Shown: in pieces, positions 12,422-20,432 of the stretch
Numbering within the stretch: the stretch's first letter is position 1
Layout: each line of letters begins with the position of its first letter
Source of the DNA: Sphingomonadales bacterium
Lineage (GTDB): Bacteria > Pseudomonadota > Alphaproteobacteria > Sphingomonadales > Sphingomonadaceae
Length of the DNA: 21,587 bases
Direction: 5' to 3'
NCBI GenBank assembly: GCA_025360285.1
Contig: JANYCM010000134.1
Coordinates: 1 to 21,587, forward strand
The notes under the pieces: generated by a model
Told to the model about the DNA's origin: nothing
The model's database searches: none
The model's input: only the letters and a program-made list of their open reading frames with translations
Program-made: the position numbers and the translations under genes

Positions 12422-14770
12422 TTACGCGTCGACCGTTGGCGGCGGCAGCGCCTTGACCTTTTTCTTCGCCCGCGGCGGCTTCTTCGCTGCCGGCACGATT
12501 TCGAAGGCCAGTTCATTGTCCTTCAGATGTACCCGCACTTCGCCCCCATGGACCAGCTTGCCGAACAGCAGTTCCTCGGCCAGCGGCTGCTTGATCTTGT
12601 CCTGGATCAGGCGGCCCATCGGGCGGGCACCATAAAGCCGGTCATAACCGCGTTCGGTCAACCAGGCCTTGGCCTCGTCGGTCAGGCCGATATGCACATC
12701 GCGCTCGGCGAGTTGCAGTTCCAGCTCAAGGACGAACTTGTCGATGACGCGGGCGACAACTTCGGGCGGCAGATAGTCGAACGCCACCACGGCATCGAGC
12801 CGGTTGCGGAATTCGGGGGTGAACATCCGCTTGATGGCTTCCTCATCCTCGCCGGTGCGCTGGTTGGAACCGAAACCGACGCCTTCACGCGCCATGTCGG
12901 CGGCGCCGGCATTGGTCGTCATGATCAGGATAGTGTTGCGGAAATCGACCGTCTTGCCGTGATGGTCGGTCAGCTTGCCGTTATCCATCACCTGCAACAG
13001 GATGTTGAACAGATCGGGATGCGCCTTTTCGATTTCATCGAGCAGCAGCACCGAATGCGGCTGCTGATCGACGGCATCGGTGAGGAGCCCGCCCTGGTCG
13101 AACCCGACATAGCCGGGAGGCGCGCCGATCAACCGGGAAACACTGTGGCGTTCCATATATTCGGACATGTCGAAGCGCGTCAGCGGAATGCCCAGGATGG
13201 CGGCAAGCTGCTTGGCCACCTCGGTCTTGCCGACGCCGGTGGGGCCGGAAAACAGATAGCTGCCGATCGGCTTGTTGGGTTCGCGCAAGCCGGCACGGCT
13301 CAGCTTGATGGCGCTCGCCACCCGCTCGATCGCCTTGTCCTGGCCGAAGACGACGCGTTTCAGATCGGCATCGAGCGTCGCCAGCGCCTTGGTGTCGTCG
13401 GTCGAAACGCTCTTGGGCGGAATCCGCGCCATGGTGGCGATCACGGCTTCTACTTCCTTGACGCCGATGACTTTCTTGCGCTTGGCCGGTGCCACCAGCA
13501 TCTGCGACGCGCCGGTTTCATCGATCACATCGATCGCCTTGTCGGGCAATTTGCGATCATTGATATACCGCGCCGACAGTTCCACCGCCGCCTTGATGGC
13601 TTCGGGCGTGTATTTCAGCTTGTGATGTTCCTCATAGGAGGGCCGCAGCCCCATCAGGATCTTGATGCTGTCCTCGATCGACGGTTCGTTGACATCGATC
13701 TTCTGGAACCGGCGCAGCAGGGCGCGGTCCTTTTCGAAATGGTTGCGGAACTCCTTGTAGGTCGTCGAACCGATGCAGCGGATGGCACCCGATGACAGCG
13801 CCGGTTTCAGCAGGTTCGACGCGTCCATGGCACCGCCCGACGTGGCACCGGCGCCGATGACGGTGTGGATTTCATCGATGAACAGCACCGCATGCGGCAG
13901 TTTTTCGAGTTCGTTGACGACATTTTTCAGCCGTTCCTCGAAATCGCCGCGATAGCGCGTGCCGGCGAGCAGCGCCCCCATGTCGAGGCTGTAGATCACC
14001 GCGGGTTTCAACACATCGGGCACGGCGCCTTCGATGATCTTGCGCGCCAGGCCTTCAGCGATGGCGGTCTTGCCGACGCCGGGGTCGCCCACATACAGCG
14101 GGTTGTTCTTGGAACGCCGGCACAGGATCTGGATGGTGCGGTCAACCTCGGCATGGCGGCCGATCAACGGATCGATCTTCCCGGTTTTGGCCTTTTCATT
14201 GAGATTAACGGTGAACTGCTTCAACGCCGATTCGCCGCCGGATTTTTCGGCCTTCTCGCCCTTCTTGGGCTTATCGGGCTCGCCTTCGTCCTTGTCGGAC
14301 GACCCCTTGACGGCGCGCGTCTCGCTCGCCCCGGATTTGGCGATGCCGTGGCTGATATAGGATACGGCATCCAGCCGGGTCATGTCCTGCTGCTGCAGGA
14401 AGAAGACGGCATGGCTTTCGCGTTCGGAAAACAGCGCGACCAGCACATTGGCGCCGGTGACTTCCTCACGCCCCGATGATTGCACGTGCAGGATGGCGCG
14501 CTGCACCACCCGCTGAAACCCCGCCGTCGGCGACGGATCGACCGAGGCATCGGATTTCAGCGCCGATAATTCGGTATCAAGATAGCGGCCAAGCTGCCCG
14601 CCGAGTTCATCGACATCAACGCTGCACGCCTTCAGGACGGCCAGCGCATGGGTATCGCTGGTCAAGGCCAGCAGCAGATGTTCGAGCGTGGCATATTCAT
14701 GCGTGCGCCGCGCCGCTTCGGCGAGCGCATTGTGCAGGGTCTTTTCCAGCTCGCGGGTGAATGAGGGCAT
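12422..14770 (-). CDS. clpA: ATP-dependent Clp protease ATP-binding subunit ClpA
   Basis: A 782-residue class I Clp ATPase that unfolds proteins for ClpP. The N-domain (about 1-145) opens MPSFTRELEKTLHNALAEA. A charged Lys/Glu/Gly linker (about 145-183) leads to AAA1 with Walker A GDPGVGKTA (228-236) and Walker B VLFIDEIHT. AAA2 has Walker A GPTGVGKTEVA (509-519), Walker B VLLLDEIEKAH and GYVGFDQGG. The absence of a long middle domain separates it from ClpB and ClpC. The ClpP-docking loop appears as VGF in REGVGFGSN, where E. coli has IGL. GGAG six bases before the ATG at 14770 fixes the start, though the frame continues to 14818. No clpS lies upstream, unlike in E. coli. The C-terminal tail is basic and proline-rich. 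Confidence 0.96.
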   Translation of the reverse strand: MPSFTRELEKTLHNALAEAARRTHEYATLEHLLLALTSDTHALAVLKACSVDVDELGGQLGRYLDTELSALKSDASVDPSPTAGFQRVVQRAILHVQSSGREEVTGANVLVALFSERESHAVFFLQQQDMTRLDAVSYISHGIAKSGASETRAVKGSSDKDEGEPDKPKKGEKAEKSGGESALKQFTVNLNEKAKTGKIDPLIGRHAEVDRTIQILCRRSKNNPLYVGDPGVGKTAIAEGLARKIIEGAVPDVLKPAVIYSLDMGALLAGTRYRGDFEERLKNVVNELEKLPHAVLFIDEIHTVIGAGATSGGAMDASNLLKPALSSGAIRCIGSTTYKEFRNHFEKDRALLRRFQKIDVNEPSIEDSIKILMGLRPSYEEHHKLKYTPEAIKAAVELSARYINDRKLPDKAIDVIDETGASQMLVAPAKRKKVIGVKEVEAVIATMARIPPKSVSTDDTKALATLDADLKRVVFGQDKAIERVASAIKLSRAGLREPNKPIGSYLFSGPTGVGKTEVAKQLAAILGIPLTRFDMSEYMERHSVSRLIGAPPGYVGFDQGGLLTDAVDQQPHSVLLLDEIEKAHPDLFNILLQVMDNGKLTDHHGKTVDFRNTILIMTTNAGAADMAREGVGFGSNQRTGEDEEAIKRMFTPEFRNRLDAVVAFDYLPPEVVARVIDKFVLELELQLAERDVHIGLTDEAKAWLTERGYDRLYGARPMGRLIQDKIKQPLAEELLFGKLVHGGEVRVHLKDNELAFEIVPAAKKPPRAKKKVKALPPPTVDA

Positions 14771-14910
14771 GCCTGTCTCCGCCTGAGGGCCCGGCGAAAC
14801 ACCACCGGGGCTACGCACTGAATGTCACCCCGCTTGCCCCAAACATCAAGGGGGGGCGTGATGCTGCGGCACCGGCGCCGCAACATTGCCGCCTGGCGCC
14901 GCGGGCCCGA

Positions 14911-14939
14911 TTGGCTTTGGCGCGGCGCCATTCTATGAT
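14911..14939 (+). promoter_or_regulatory. Candidate sigma-70 promoter for the acid phosphatase operon
   Basis: TTGGCT (14911-14916) and TATGAT (14934-14939) are separated by exactly 17 bases. The -10 box matches consensus at five of six positions and the -35 at four. The expected start point near 14946 leaves a leader of about 45 bases before the ATG at 14991. Confidence 0.45.
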
Positions 14940-14990
14940 TACGGCATAAACGCCAATGACTTGATTGGGTTTTGAATGGGGGAAGCGGAT

Positions 14991-15791
14991 ATGCGGATGT
15001 TCCAGGCGGCGATACTGGCCGGCATGATCGCGGCGGCAGGCATCGGCGCGCCCGCCCAGACGCAGACGCAGACCCAGCCTGTCCCTATGATCAATCGGCC
15101 GCCGCCGCCGCCAAGTCCCGTGCCTCCCGGCTATCTGACCGGCAAGCCGCCCATCGACATCGTCAAGCTGCTGCCGCCGCCGCCGGCGCCGGGGTCGGCG
15201 CAGGACTATGGCGATCGGGAGATTTACACCGCCAGCGCCAATGGCATCGATGATCCGATCTGGGAACGCGCCAAGACCCAGCTGAACCCCACCGGCCCCG
15301 AATATTTCCGCCAGCTGTCCTGTGCCCTGGGAACCAAGATCGGCCCCGATACGACGCCCGTCACCTATGCGCTGGTCGCCCGCACCGGCATCGACCTGAT
15401 CGCGCCGATGTCCACTGCCAAGAATTTCCACAAGCGCCCGCGGCCATTCACCACCGACAAGGGCAAGGCCTGTGATCCCATCGCCGCCGATGGCGTGGGC
15501 GAACGCCTGGGCTTTTCCTATCCCAGCGGCCATGCCGGCATCGGCTGGCTATGGGCGCTGGTCCTGTCGGATGCGGCCCCCACCAGGGCCGAGGCGCTGC
15601 GCAAGTTCGGCCAGGCGACGGGCGATTTGCGGATTTCCTGCCGCGTCCATTGGTTGAGCGATGTTGCCGCCGGCCGCACGCTCGCGGTTGCCGTTTTTGA
15701 CCGGCTGGCGGCGGAGCCCGAGTATCGCGCCGATGTCGCCCGCGCCGCCGCCGAACTGGCCAAGGCGCCGCCGCTCGCCTGCCCGTCATGA
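14991..15791 (+). CDS. Secreted class A acid phosphatase-like PAP2 protein
   Basis: A 266-residue periplasmic PAP2-family protein resembling PhoN/class A non-specific acid phosphatases. The signal peptide MRMFQAAILAGMIAAAGIGAPA is followed by a Gln/Thr/Pro-rich spacer (to about residue 48) with a five-proline run. The three phosphatase motifs are K144-x6-R151-P152 (KNFHKRPRP), P178-SGH181 (YPSGHA), and R214-x5-H220-x3-D224 in LRISCRVHWLSD; in PhoN the third motif begins Ser-Arg, here Leu-Arg. The enzyme would release phosphate from organic monoesters. An ATG at 14976 is also in frame, but 14991 has a purine-rich GGGGGAAG upstream and a better signal peptide. It overlaps its paralogue by ATGA. 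Confidence 0.88.
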   Translation: MRMFQAAILAGMIAAAGIGAPAQTQTQTQPVPMINRPPPPPSPVPPGYLTGKPPIDIVKLLPPPPAPGSAQDYGDREIYTASANGIDDPIWERAKTQLNPTGPEYFRQLSCALGTKIGPDTTPVTYALVARTGIDLIAPMSTAKNFHKRPRPFTTDKGKACDPIAADGVGERLGFSYPSGHAGIGWLWALVLSDAAPTRAEALRKFGQATGDLRISCRVHWLSDVAAGRTLAVAVFDRLAAEPEYRADVARAAAELAKAPPLACPS

Positions 15792-16543
15792 ACCGGCGCG
15801 CCGTGCTGGTGCTGGGCGTCGCCGGCCTCGCAGCGGCCGCCGGGATCGCCTTCAGCCTGGAACACCCGCCAGGCTTTGGCGCCAGCGTTGATGCCATTGC
15901 CCTCCTGCCGCCGCCGCCCGCCGCCGGATCGGCCACCGCCCTGGCCGAACGCGCCGCCTTTGATGCCAGCGCCGCCGGCATCGGTTCGCCGCGCTGGCGC
16001 GAAGCAGCGCGCGAAGTCTTCCCCACCGGCGAGGCCGTCACCGCCGAAATCAGCTGCGCGCTCGGCCGCAAAGTCTCGCCAGCGACAACCCCGGCCACCG
16101 CCCGCCTGCTGGCCAAGGTTGCTGCCGATATCCGCAGCCCGGTCGAGGCCGCCAAGATCCATTTCCACCGCGACCGGCCCTTTGTCGGCGGCGCCGATGC
16201 GCGCACCTGCGACCCGCGCACCCTGGGAGGCCTGGGCGCGCGCACCGGTGGCACTTTGAACTATGCCTATCCCAGCGGCCATGCCGCCTATGGCGAAATC
16301 TGGGGGCAGACGCTCGCCCTGGCCGCCCCCGACCGCGCCGACGCCGTCCGCGCCTGGGGCCGTCGCCTGGGCGACAACCGCGTCAGCTGCCGGGTGCACT
16401 GGCCCAGCGATATCGCCGCCGGGCGCACACTGGCCGATGCGGCGTTTGCGCGGCTGCAAACCCTGCCGGCCTTCCGCGAGGCGGTGCGCGATGCCGCCAC
16501 CGAACTGGCGACAGCGCCGCCACTCGATTGCAGCCGACAATAG
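15788..16543 (+). CDS. Second class A acid phosphatase-like PAP2 protein
   Basis: A 251-residue paralogue of the preceding gene. The N-terminus MNRRAVLVLGVAGLAAAAGIAF is a signal peptide or a membrane anchor, with no clear cleavage site. Motifs are K123-x6-R130-P131 (KIHFHRDRP), P162-SGH165 (YPSGHAAYGE), and R198-x5-H204-x3-D208 in NRVSCRVHWPSD, where Asn precedes the Arg instead of Ser. Both proteins share LLPPPPA near the mature N-terminus and end with APPL-x-C, so they probably arose by tandem duplication. Start and stop overlap as ATGA with the first gene, so expression is coupled. It ends 14 bp from the convergent cyclase gene with no hairpin between. The substrate is unknown. Confidence 0.86.
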   Translation: MNRRAVLVLGVAGLAAAAGIAFSLEHPPGFGASVDAIALLPPPPAAGSATALAERAAFDASAAGIGSPRWREAAREVFPTGEAVTAEISCALGRKVSPATTPATARLLAKVAADIRSPVEAAKIHFHRDRPFVGGADARTCDPRTLGGLGARTGGTLNYAYPSGHAAYGEIWGQTLALAAPDRADAVRAWGRRLGDNRVSCRVHWPSDIAAGRTLADAAFARLQTLPAFREAVRDAATELATAPPLDCSRQ

Positions 16544-16557
16544 GTCCTGACAGCAGA

Positions 16558-18093
16558 TCAAGCCGCCAGGGCATCACTTTCGGCGACGCAAACCCGATTC
16601 CTGCCGCTGTGCTTGGCGGCATAAAGCGCGCGGTCGGCGGCGGCCATCAGCGCTTCAGGATTGCCGGCCGCCTGCGTTGCGACGCCGACACTGACTGTCA
16701 GCCGACCGAGCGGCGAGCGGGCATGGGCGATATCCAGCGATGCCACGGCACTTCGCACCCGTTCCCCAAGCCGGGCCCCGGCATCGGGATCGGATATGCG
16801 GGCGAGAATGGCAAATTCTTCGCCGCCCAGGCGGGCAATCGCACTGTCAGGCGGGGCGCAGTCAGACAGTGCAGCCGCGATCCGGCGCAAGGCCATGTCG
16901 CCGGCGCCATGGCCCAGGCTGTCATTATACGCCTTGAACCAATCGGCATCGATCATCAGCAGCGTTACCGGTTCGCTATCGCCGGCTGACGTCGTCGCAA
17001 CTGATGTCATGGCAAGGGCGCGCTCGAAACTCCGTCGGTTGCCCAGGGTCGTCAGCGGGTCGATAAGGCTCAGCCCGGCGGCGTGACTATGCGCAGCGGC
17101 AAGCTCGTCGATCGATCGGCGGTGGCGCAGTTGGATCGACACCATCCGCCAGCCGTACAGCAGCAGCGCCGCGATACCGAGCGCAGGGCCAACCGGATCG
17201 CCGCGCAACCGCTCGGTCAGGACAATGACGAGCGTTGCCGCTGGCAAAGTAGCGGGCGCGATCAGGCCGACGGGGATGCAAAGCCGCGACAGGCGCTTTG
17301 GCAGCGCCGGCGGCGGCAAGCCGCGGGCGACGAAGAACACCAGCATCGGCAGGGCCGACAGGACAAACAGCGACGATCCGGCCGGCAGGTCCCAGCTGAT
17401 GATGAAGACTTGATTGACGAAAGTGGACGACGCGACATAGGCCAGCAGCATAGCCGCGACAGGCCAGAAAAACGCTGCATCCGGACGATCGTGGCGCAAC
17501 AGCGCGACGCCCGCTGCGAGCAATGCCAGTGCGACGTTCTGGATCACGCGGATGCTGTGGGCGCGCTCGGCCGGCAGTGGGTCATTTTCTGCCCATGGGC
17601 TGCCGAGCATCAACAAACCGATGGCGGCAATATAGATCCCCGCCTGGGCGATATCGAGCCGCCAGGTTCGGCTGTCGGAATCCTCATCGATGCCGGATGT
17701 GACGATCAGCAGCAATGCCGCGCCGCGTGCCATGAACAGCACACTGTCGATCAGCGCGCGCGTGTCATCCGCGAACAGCACATCCCTGAGCATGAAGATT
17801 GCGGCATAGGCCAGCGCCCAGAACAGCATCGCCGTTGACAGGAGCAGCCAAAGACCGCGTTTTTGGCGATACAGCCGCGCCTGGTGAACGGCATAATGCC
17901 CCATGATCAACGCCTGACCGCCAATCCCGATAGCCGAAACCAGCATTGCCTTGCGCCAGACCAGGCCGGCAAGAAAATGAGCAACAACGAGGATCAGTGA
18001 CGCCGCGAGCCAGGGTGCGACGCTTTCGAACGTCGCACGATACCGGACCGGAAGACCGGTGGCGGCCCGCTGCAAGACGGTAGTTGGTGACAC
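16558..18093 (-). CDS. Membrane-bound GGDEF diguanylate cyclase
   Basis: About 511 residues. The N-terminal two thirds hold roughly eight hydrophobic helices (for example WLAASLILVVAHFLAGLVW and GLWLLLSTAMLFWALAYAAIFML). The last 165 or so residues form a GGDEF domain with DPLTTLGNRRSFE, IDADWFKAYNDSLGHGAGDMALRRIA and RLGGEEFAIL, so the catalytic signature is intact and it should make c-di-GMP. The inhibitory I-site R-x-x-D is absent: the position reads A-P-P-D. The start is uncertain. I chose the GTG at 18093, with AGGG upstream. The frame continues to TTG codons at 18108 and 18153, which have no clear ribosome binding site. A TATATT at 18106-18111 (minus strand) with GTGATA 17 bases before it may be the promoter, giving a very short leader. 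Confidence 0.85.
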   Translation of the reverse strand: MSPTTVLQRAATGLPVRYRATFESVAPWLAASLILVVAHFLAGLVWRKAMLVSAIGIGGQALIMGHYAVHQARLYRQKRGLWLLLSTAMLFWALAYAAIFMLRDVLFADDTRALIDSVLFMARGAALLLIVTSGIDEDSDSRTWRLDIAQAGIYIAAIGLLMLGSPWAENDPLPAERAHSIRVIQNVALALLAAGVALLRHDRPDAAFFWPVAAMLLAYVASSTFVNQVFIISWDLPAGSSLFVLSALPMLVFFVARGLPPPALPKRLSRLCIPVGLIAPATLPAATLVIVLTERLRGDPVGPALGIAALLLYGWRMVSIQLRHRRSIDELAAAHSHAAGLSLIDPLTTLGNRRSFERALAMTSVATTSAGDSEPVTLLMIDADWFKAYNDSLGHGAGDMALRRIAAALSDCAPPDSAIARLGGEEFAILARISDPDAGARLGERVRSAVASLDIAHARSPLGRLTVSVGVATQAAGNPEALMAAADRALYAAKHSGRNRVCVAESDALAA

Positions 18094-18142
18094 CTGGACC
18101 CTGAAAATATAGATCAAAGCCGTTTTTTTATCACTGCTTCCG

Positions 18143-18172
18143 TTCGCCAACAATCATTGTGATATTGGCAAA
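18143..18172. promoter_or_regulatory. Operator-like dyad upstream of the cyclase gene
   Basis: TTCGCCAA (18143-18150) and TTGGCAAA (18165-18172) form an inverted repeat with one mismatch and a 14-base spacer. It lies about 50-80 bases upstream of the chosen cyclase start. No regulator gene is adjacent, so a role is only suggested by position and symmetry. Confidence 0.3.
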
Positions 18173-18196
18173 GTGTTAATCACGCCGCGTGCCGAT

Positions 18197-18739
18197 TTAC
18201 AGTATCGCTCGCTGGCGATCGGTGCCGAACTCGTAACGGCGCCGGCATATTGCACCCGTCAGACCGAAGCCGATGATCAGCATTGTCCAGCTTGCCGGTT
18301 CGGGCACAGACAGCACGCTGCCCGGCGCGATATAGCGGACCGGACCGGAACTGGTCGCGACACCATTGGCGGCATCATAACCGATATCTTCGAACGAGGT
18401 GGTGAGCAGCAACGCCGCACCCGCCGTCAGCGGCGCCGAGGTGATCAGGGTCAGATGCTGGTCGCCATAGCCGTTGCTGTAGAACTGGATGAAACTGCCG
18501 GGACCAAAGCTGCCGGAGCTGCCGGTGACGGCGGCCGGCGGGTTGCTGTAAGCGAAGGCGGCAAAGCTGCCTGCCGCCGTGCTGTGCAGGCTGTAATCGG
18601 TCAGGAAGCCATATTGCGACAGGTTGAAATAGCCCGTCAGCGTGGCACCGTCATCAAAGCTGGCATTGACCACCCAATGATTGGCGGCACTGGCGCTTGC
18701 GGCCGATAACAGCGCGGCTGCGGCAATCAGACGTTTCAT
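18197..18739 (-). CDS. PEP-CTERM sorting domain protein
   Basis: A 180-residue secreted protein. The signal peptide is MKRLIAAAALLSAASASA, followed by a beta-rich body with no recognised catalytic motif. The C-terminal sorting signal is PEPASW (146-151), a hydrophobic stretch TMLIIGFGLTGAIC, and RRR (166-168), the PEP-x-x-W type common in sphingomonads and processed by an exosortase at the inner membrane. Unusually the protein continues 12 residues past the arginines (YEFGTDRQRAIL). Such proteins are linked to exopolysaccharide or surface display; the function here is unknown. An alternative ATG at 18748 adds three residues; GGAG lies ten bases before the ATG at 18739. The cyclase gene follows in the same direction after about 100 bp. 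Confidence 0.88.
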   Translation of the reverse strand: MKRLIAAAALLSAASASAANHWVVNASFDDGATLTGYFNLSQYGFLTDYSLHSTAAGSFAAFAYSNPPAAVTGSSGSFGPGSFIQFYSNGYGDQHLTLITSAPLTAGAALLLTTSFEDIGYDAANGVATSSGPVRYIAPGSVLSVPEPASWTMLIIGFGLTGAICRRRYEFGTDRQRAIL

Positions 18740-18881
18740 CTTCCCCATACTCCGGGCACGCCATTGTGCTTTACGGCCAAGGCAAGCAAGATTTGGGCCC
18801 ATTGCGGACCTGCCGAAAGATCAGCCACTTGCCGCACCTGCGTGCAGCAAAAGTGTAAAATCCCCCGACAGGTCGCCCCCG

Positions 18882-20300
18882 CTATTTCTCCGCCGCCACC
18901 GTTTGCGACCGACCATCGGCGTTCTTCGCCACCACGGTCTCGGGCGCCTTGCCGGTTTCCACCCATTGGTCGAGCAGGGCGAACCAATCGGCATCGACCG
19001 GCGCATCGCCGCCGCGGCAATGCAGCATTCCCGGCACCATGAACAAGCGGTAGAAATCATCGGTCTTGCCAGTCTTTTTCTGCACCGCCTTGAAATATTC
19101 GAGGCTGAGGCCGGGCGGAATCGCCGGGTCATTCCAGCCATGATAGCCGAGCAGCTTGCCGCCACGCGCCTTGAACGCCGACAGATCGGGGTTCTGGGCA
19201 TTCAGCGTCCCGGCCAGTTTTTTGTCACCAGCGACGATGTCGGCGTCCGTCAGGTTGCGCATGTCGTATTGGGGATCATCCTTGACCAGATAGGCGAAAT
19301 AATTCCACGGGAAGCCCTTTGACGTCGCGCCGCTGGCGTCGCCGCCGGCTGCCGCCAGCCCCCAGGCCACCCAGCTCGCCGGCAGGGCTTCGGCACCGGG
19401 TTTCAGGCCGGGGAAGGCGCGATGCGTCACCGGGTCGCGCCGCCCGGCATAGGCCATGCGCAGCGTCTGCAACTGCCCCGGCGTCAGGCATTGGTCGGTT
19501 TCGGCGCCGGTGCAGGCGAGCACGCCGGGATCGAAACGGCAGGCGCGCGGATCGGCGATATAGCGTTCGCCCTTGCCGCACGCCGCCAGCGCCGCCGCCT
19601 GGATGGCGGGCAGCTTGGCCGGCGGCAGGGCACGGCCGGGCAGCAACGATTGCTTCATCGCCATTCCGCCGGCGCCGACCATCCGCGTCCACGGCCAGGC
19701 CGGGGCACCGGCGACGATGCCGTCAAAATCCGCCGGATACCGCTGCGCCGTCATCAGCGCCTCGCGGCCGCCATCCGAACAGCCAAAGAAATAATTGCGC
19801 TTCGGCGCCGGGCCATAGGCGGCCAGCACCGCCTTGGCGGCGTCGGTTGTCGCCTTGACGGCGCGCCAGCCGAAATCCGTGACCTTTTCCGGGTGGCCCA
19901 GCGCCCATTTCGCCGATATGCCATCGGGGTCCTGATGGCCATCATCGGTGCCGGCCACGGCATAACCGCGCGCCAGCGCGAGGAACATTGTGGCCAGCGG
20001 GATCTGCCCGGCAAAGCCGCCATTGCCGATCTGGAAGAACTTGCCGTTCCACGCCGCGCCTTCGGGAATGACGACGGCGATGCGCACGTCCGAATCGCCG
20101 CTGGGCCGTGCCGTCACATCGATCTTGCAGGCCGGCGCGCGCAGCGGCACGGGACTGCCGTTGATGGTCAGCACGTTGACGACACTGGCCGAGGTGACAC
20201 TGGCGTTGGGTAGCGCCAGCGTCGCCAGCGCGTGGCACCCCGCCGCCGCCGCAGGGGCCGCACCTATTGCCAACACCACCGCCAGCATCTGCTTTTTCAT
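18882..20300 (-). CDS. Tannase/feruloyl esterase family alpha/beta hydrolase
   Basis: A 472-residue secreted esterase of the tannase family. The signal peptide is MKKQMLAVVLAIGAAPAAAA. The catalytic triad follows the CS-D-HC arrangement of the family: C174-S175 in FFGCSDGGREA, D391 in GYHGWNDPAIPP, and H427-C428 in GMLHCRGG; the two cysteines normally form a disulphide linking Ser and His. Lid-region cysteines (about 241-271) and ADPRACRFDP are also typical. It would hydrolyse aryl or plant phenolic esters in the periplasm or outside; the exact substrate cannot be told. GGGGAG six bases upstream supports the ATG at 20300, although the frame runs on to 21221 antisense to the desaturase gene. 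Two tandem hairpin repeats lie just upstream of the ribosome binding site. Confidence 0.92.
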   Translation of the reverse strand: MKKQMLAVVLAIGAAPAAAAGCHALATLALPNASVTSASVVNVLTINGSPVPLRAPACKIDVTARPSGDSDVRIAVVIPEGAAWNGKFFQIGNGGFAGQIPLATMFLALARGYAVAGTDDGHQDPDGISAKWALGHPEKVTDFGWRAVKATTDAAKAVLAAYGPAPKRNYFFGCSDGGREALMTAQRYPADFDGIVAGAPAWPWTRMVGAGGMAMKQSLLPGRALPPAKLPAIQAAALAACGKGERYIADPRACRFDPGVLACTGAETDQCLTPGQLQTLRMAYAGRRDPVTHRAFPGLKPGAEALPASWVAWGLAAAGGDASGATSKGFPWNYFAYLVKDDPQYDMRNLTDADIVAGDKKLAGTLNAQNPDLSAFKARGGKLLGYHGWNDPAIPPGLSLEYFKAVQKKTGKTDDFYRLFMVPGMLHCRGGDAPVDADWFALLDQWVETGKAPETVVAKNADGRSQTVAAEK

Positions 20301-20309
20301 TATCGACTC

Positions 20310-20365
20310 CCCACGCGTCGCCGCGTCATCGCGGCTGCCCACGCATTGCCGCGTCATCGCGGCTG
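20310..20365. repeat. 28-bp tandem repeat, two copies, in the esterase leader
   Basis: Units 20310-20337 and 20338-20365 are identical except at two positions. Each contains the palindrome GCCGCG-TCAT-CGCGGC, so the leader RNA could form two successive 6-bp hairpins directly before the esterase ribosome binding site. Confidence 0.8.
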
Positions 20366-20374
20366 GCGCGGGCT

Positions 20375-20403
20375 TTGGCAAGCCACAGGTTTCGCCATAT
20401 CGA
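20375..20403 (+). promoter_or_regulatory. Candidate promoter for the desaturase gene
   Basis: TTGGCA (20375-20380, five of six consensus bases) and TATCGA (20398-20403) are separated by 17 bases; the -10 box is weak (three of six). If used, transcription would begin after the in-frame ATG at 20403, which supports the ATG at 20433 as the start. Confidence 0.3.
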
Positions 20404-20432
20404 TGACGCAATCCGGCGCTAGACACCGCATC

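Noticed and set aside
12527..13795. 422-residue plus-strand open frame inside clpA
   Set aside because: Antisense to well-conserved ClpA AAA domains, with no recognisable motif of its own.
14771..14820. Heat-shock (RpoH) promoter for clpA suggested by CTTGAT on the minus strand
   Set aside because: A CTTGAT-like -35 is present, but no matching -10 box at the right distance; too weak to list.
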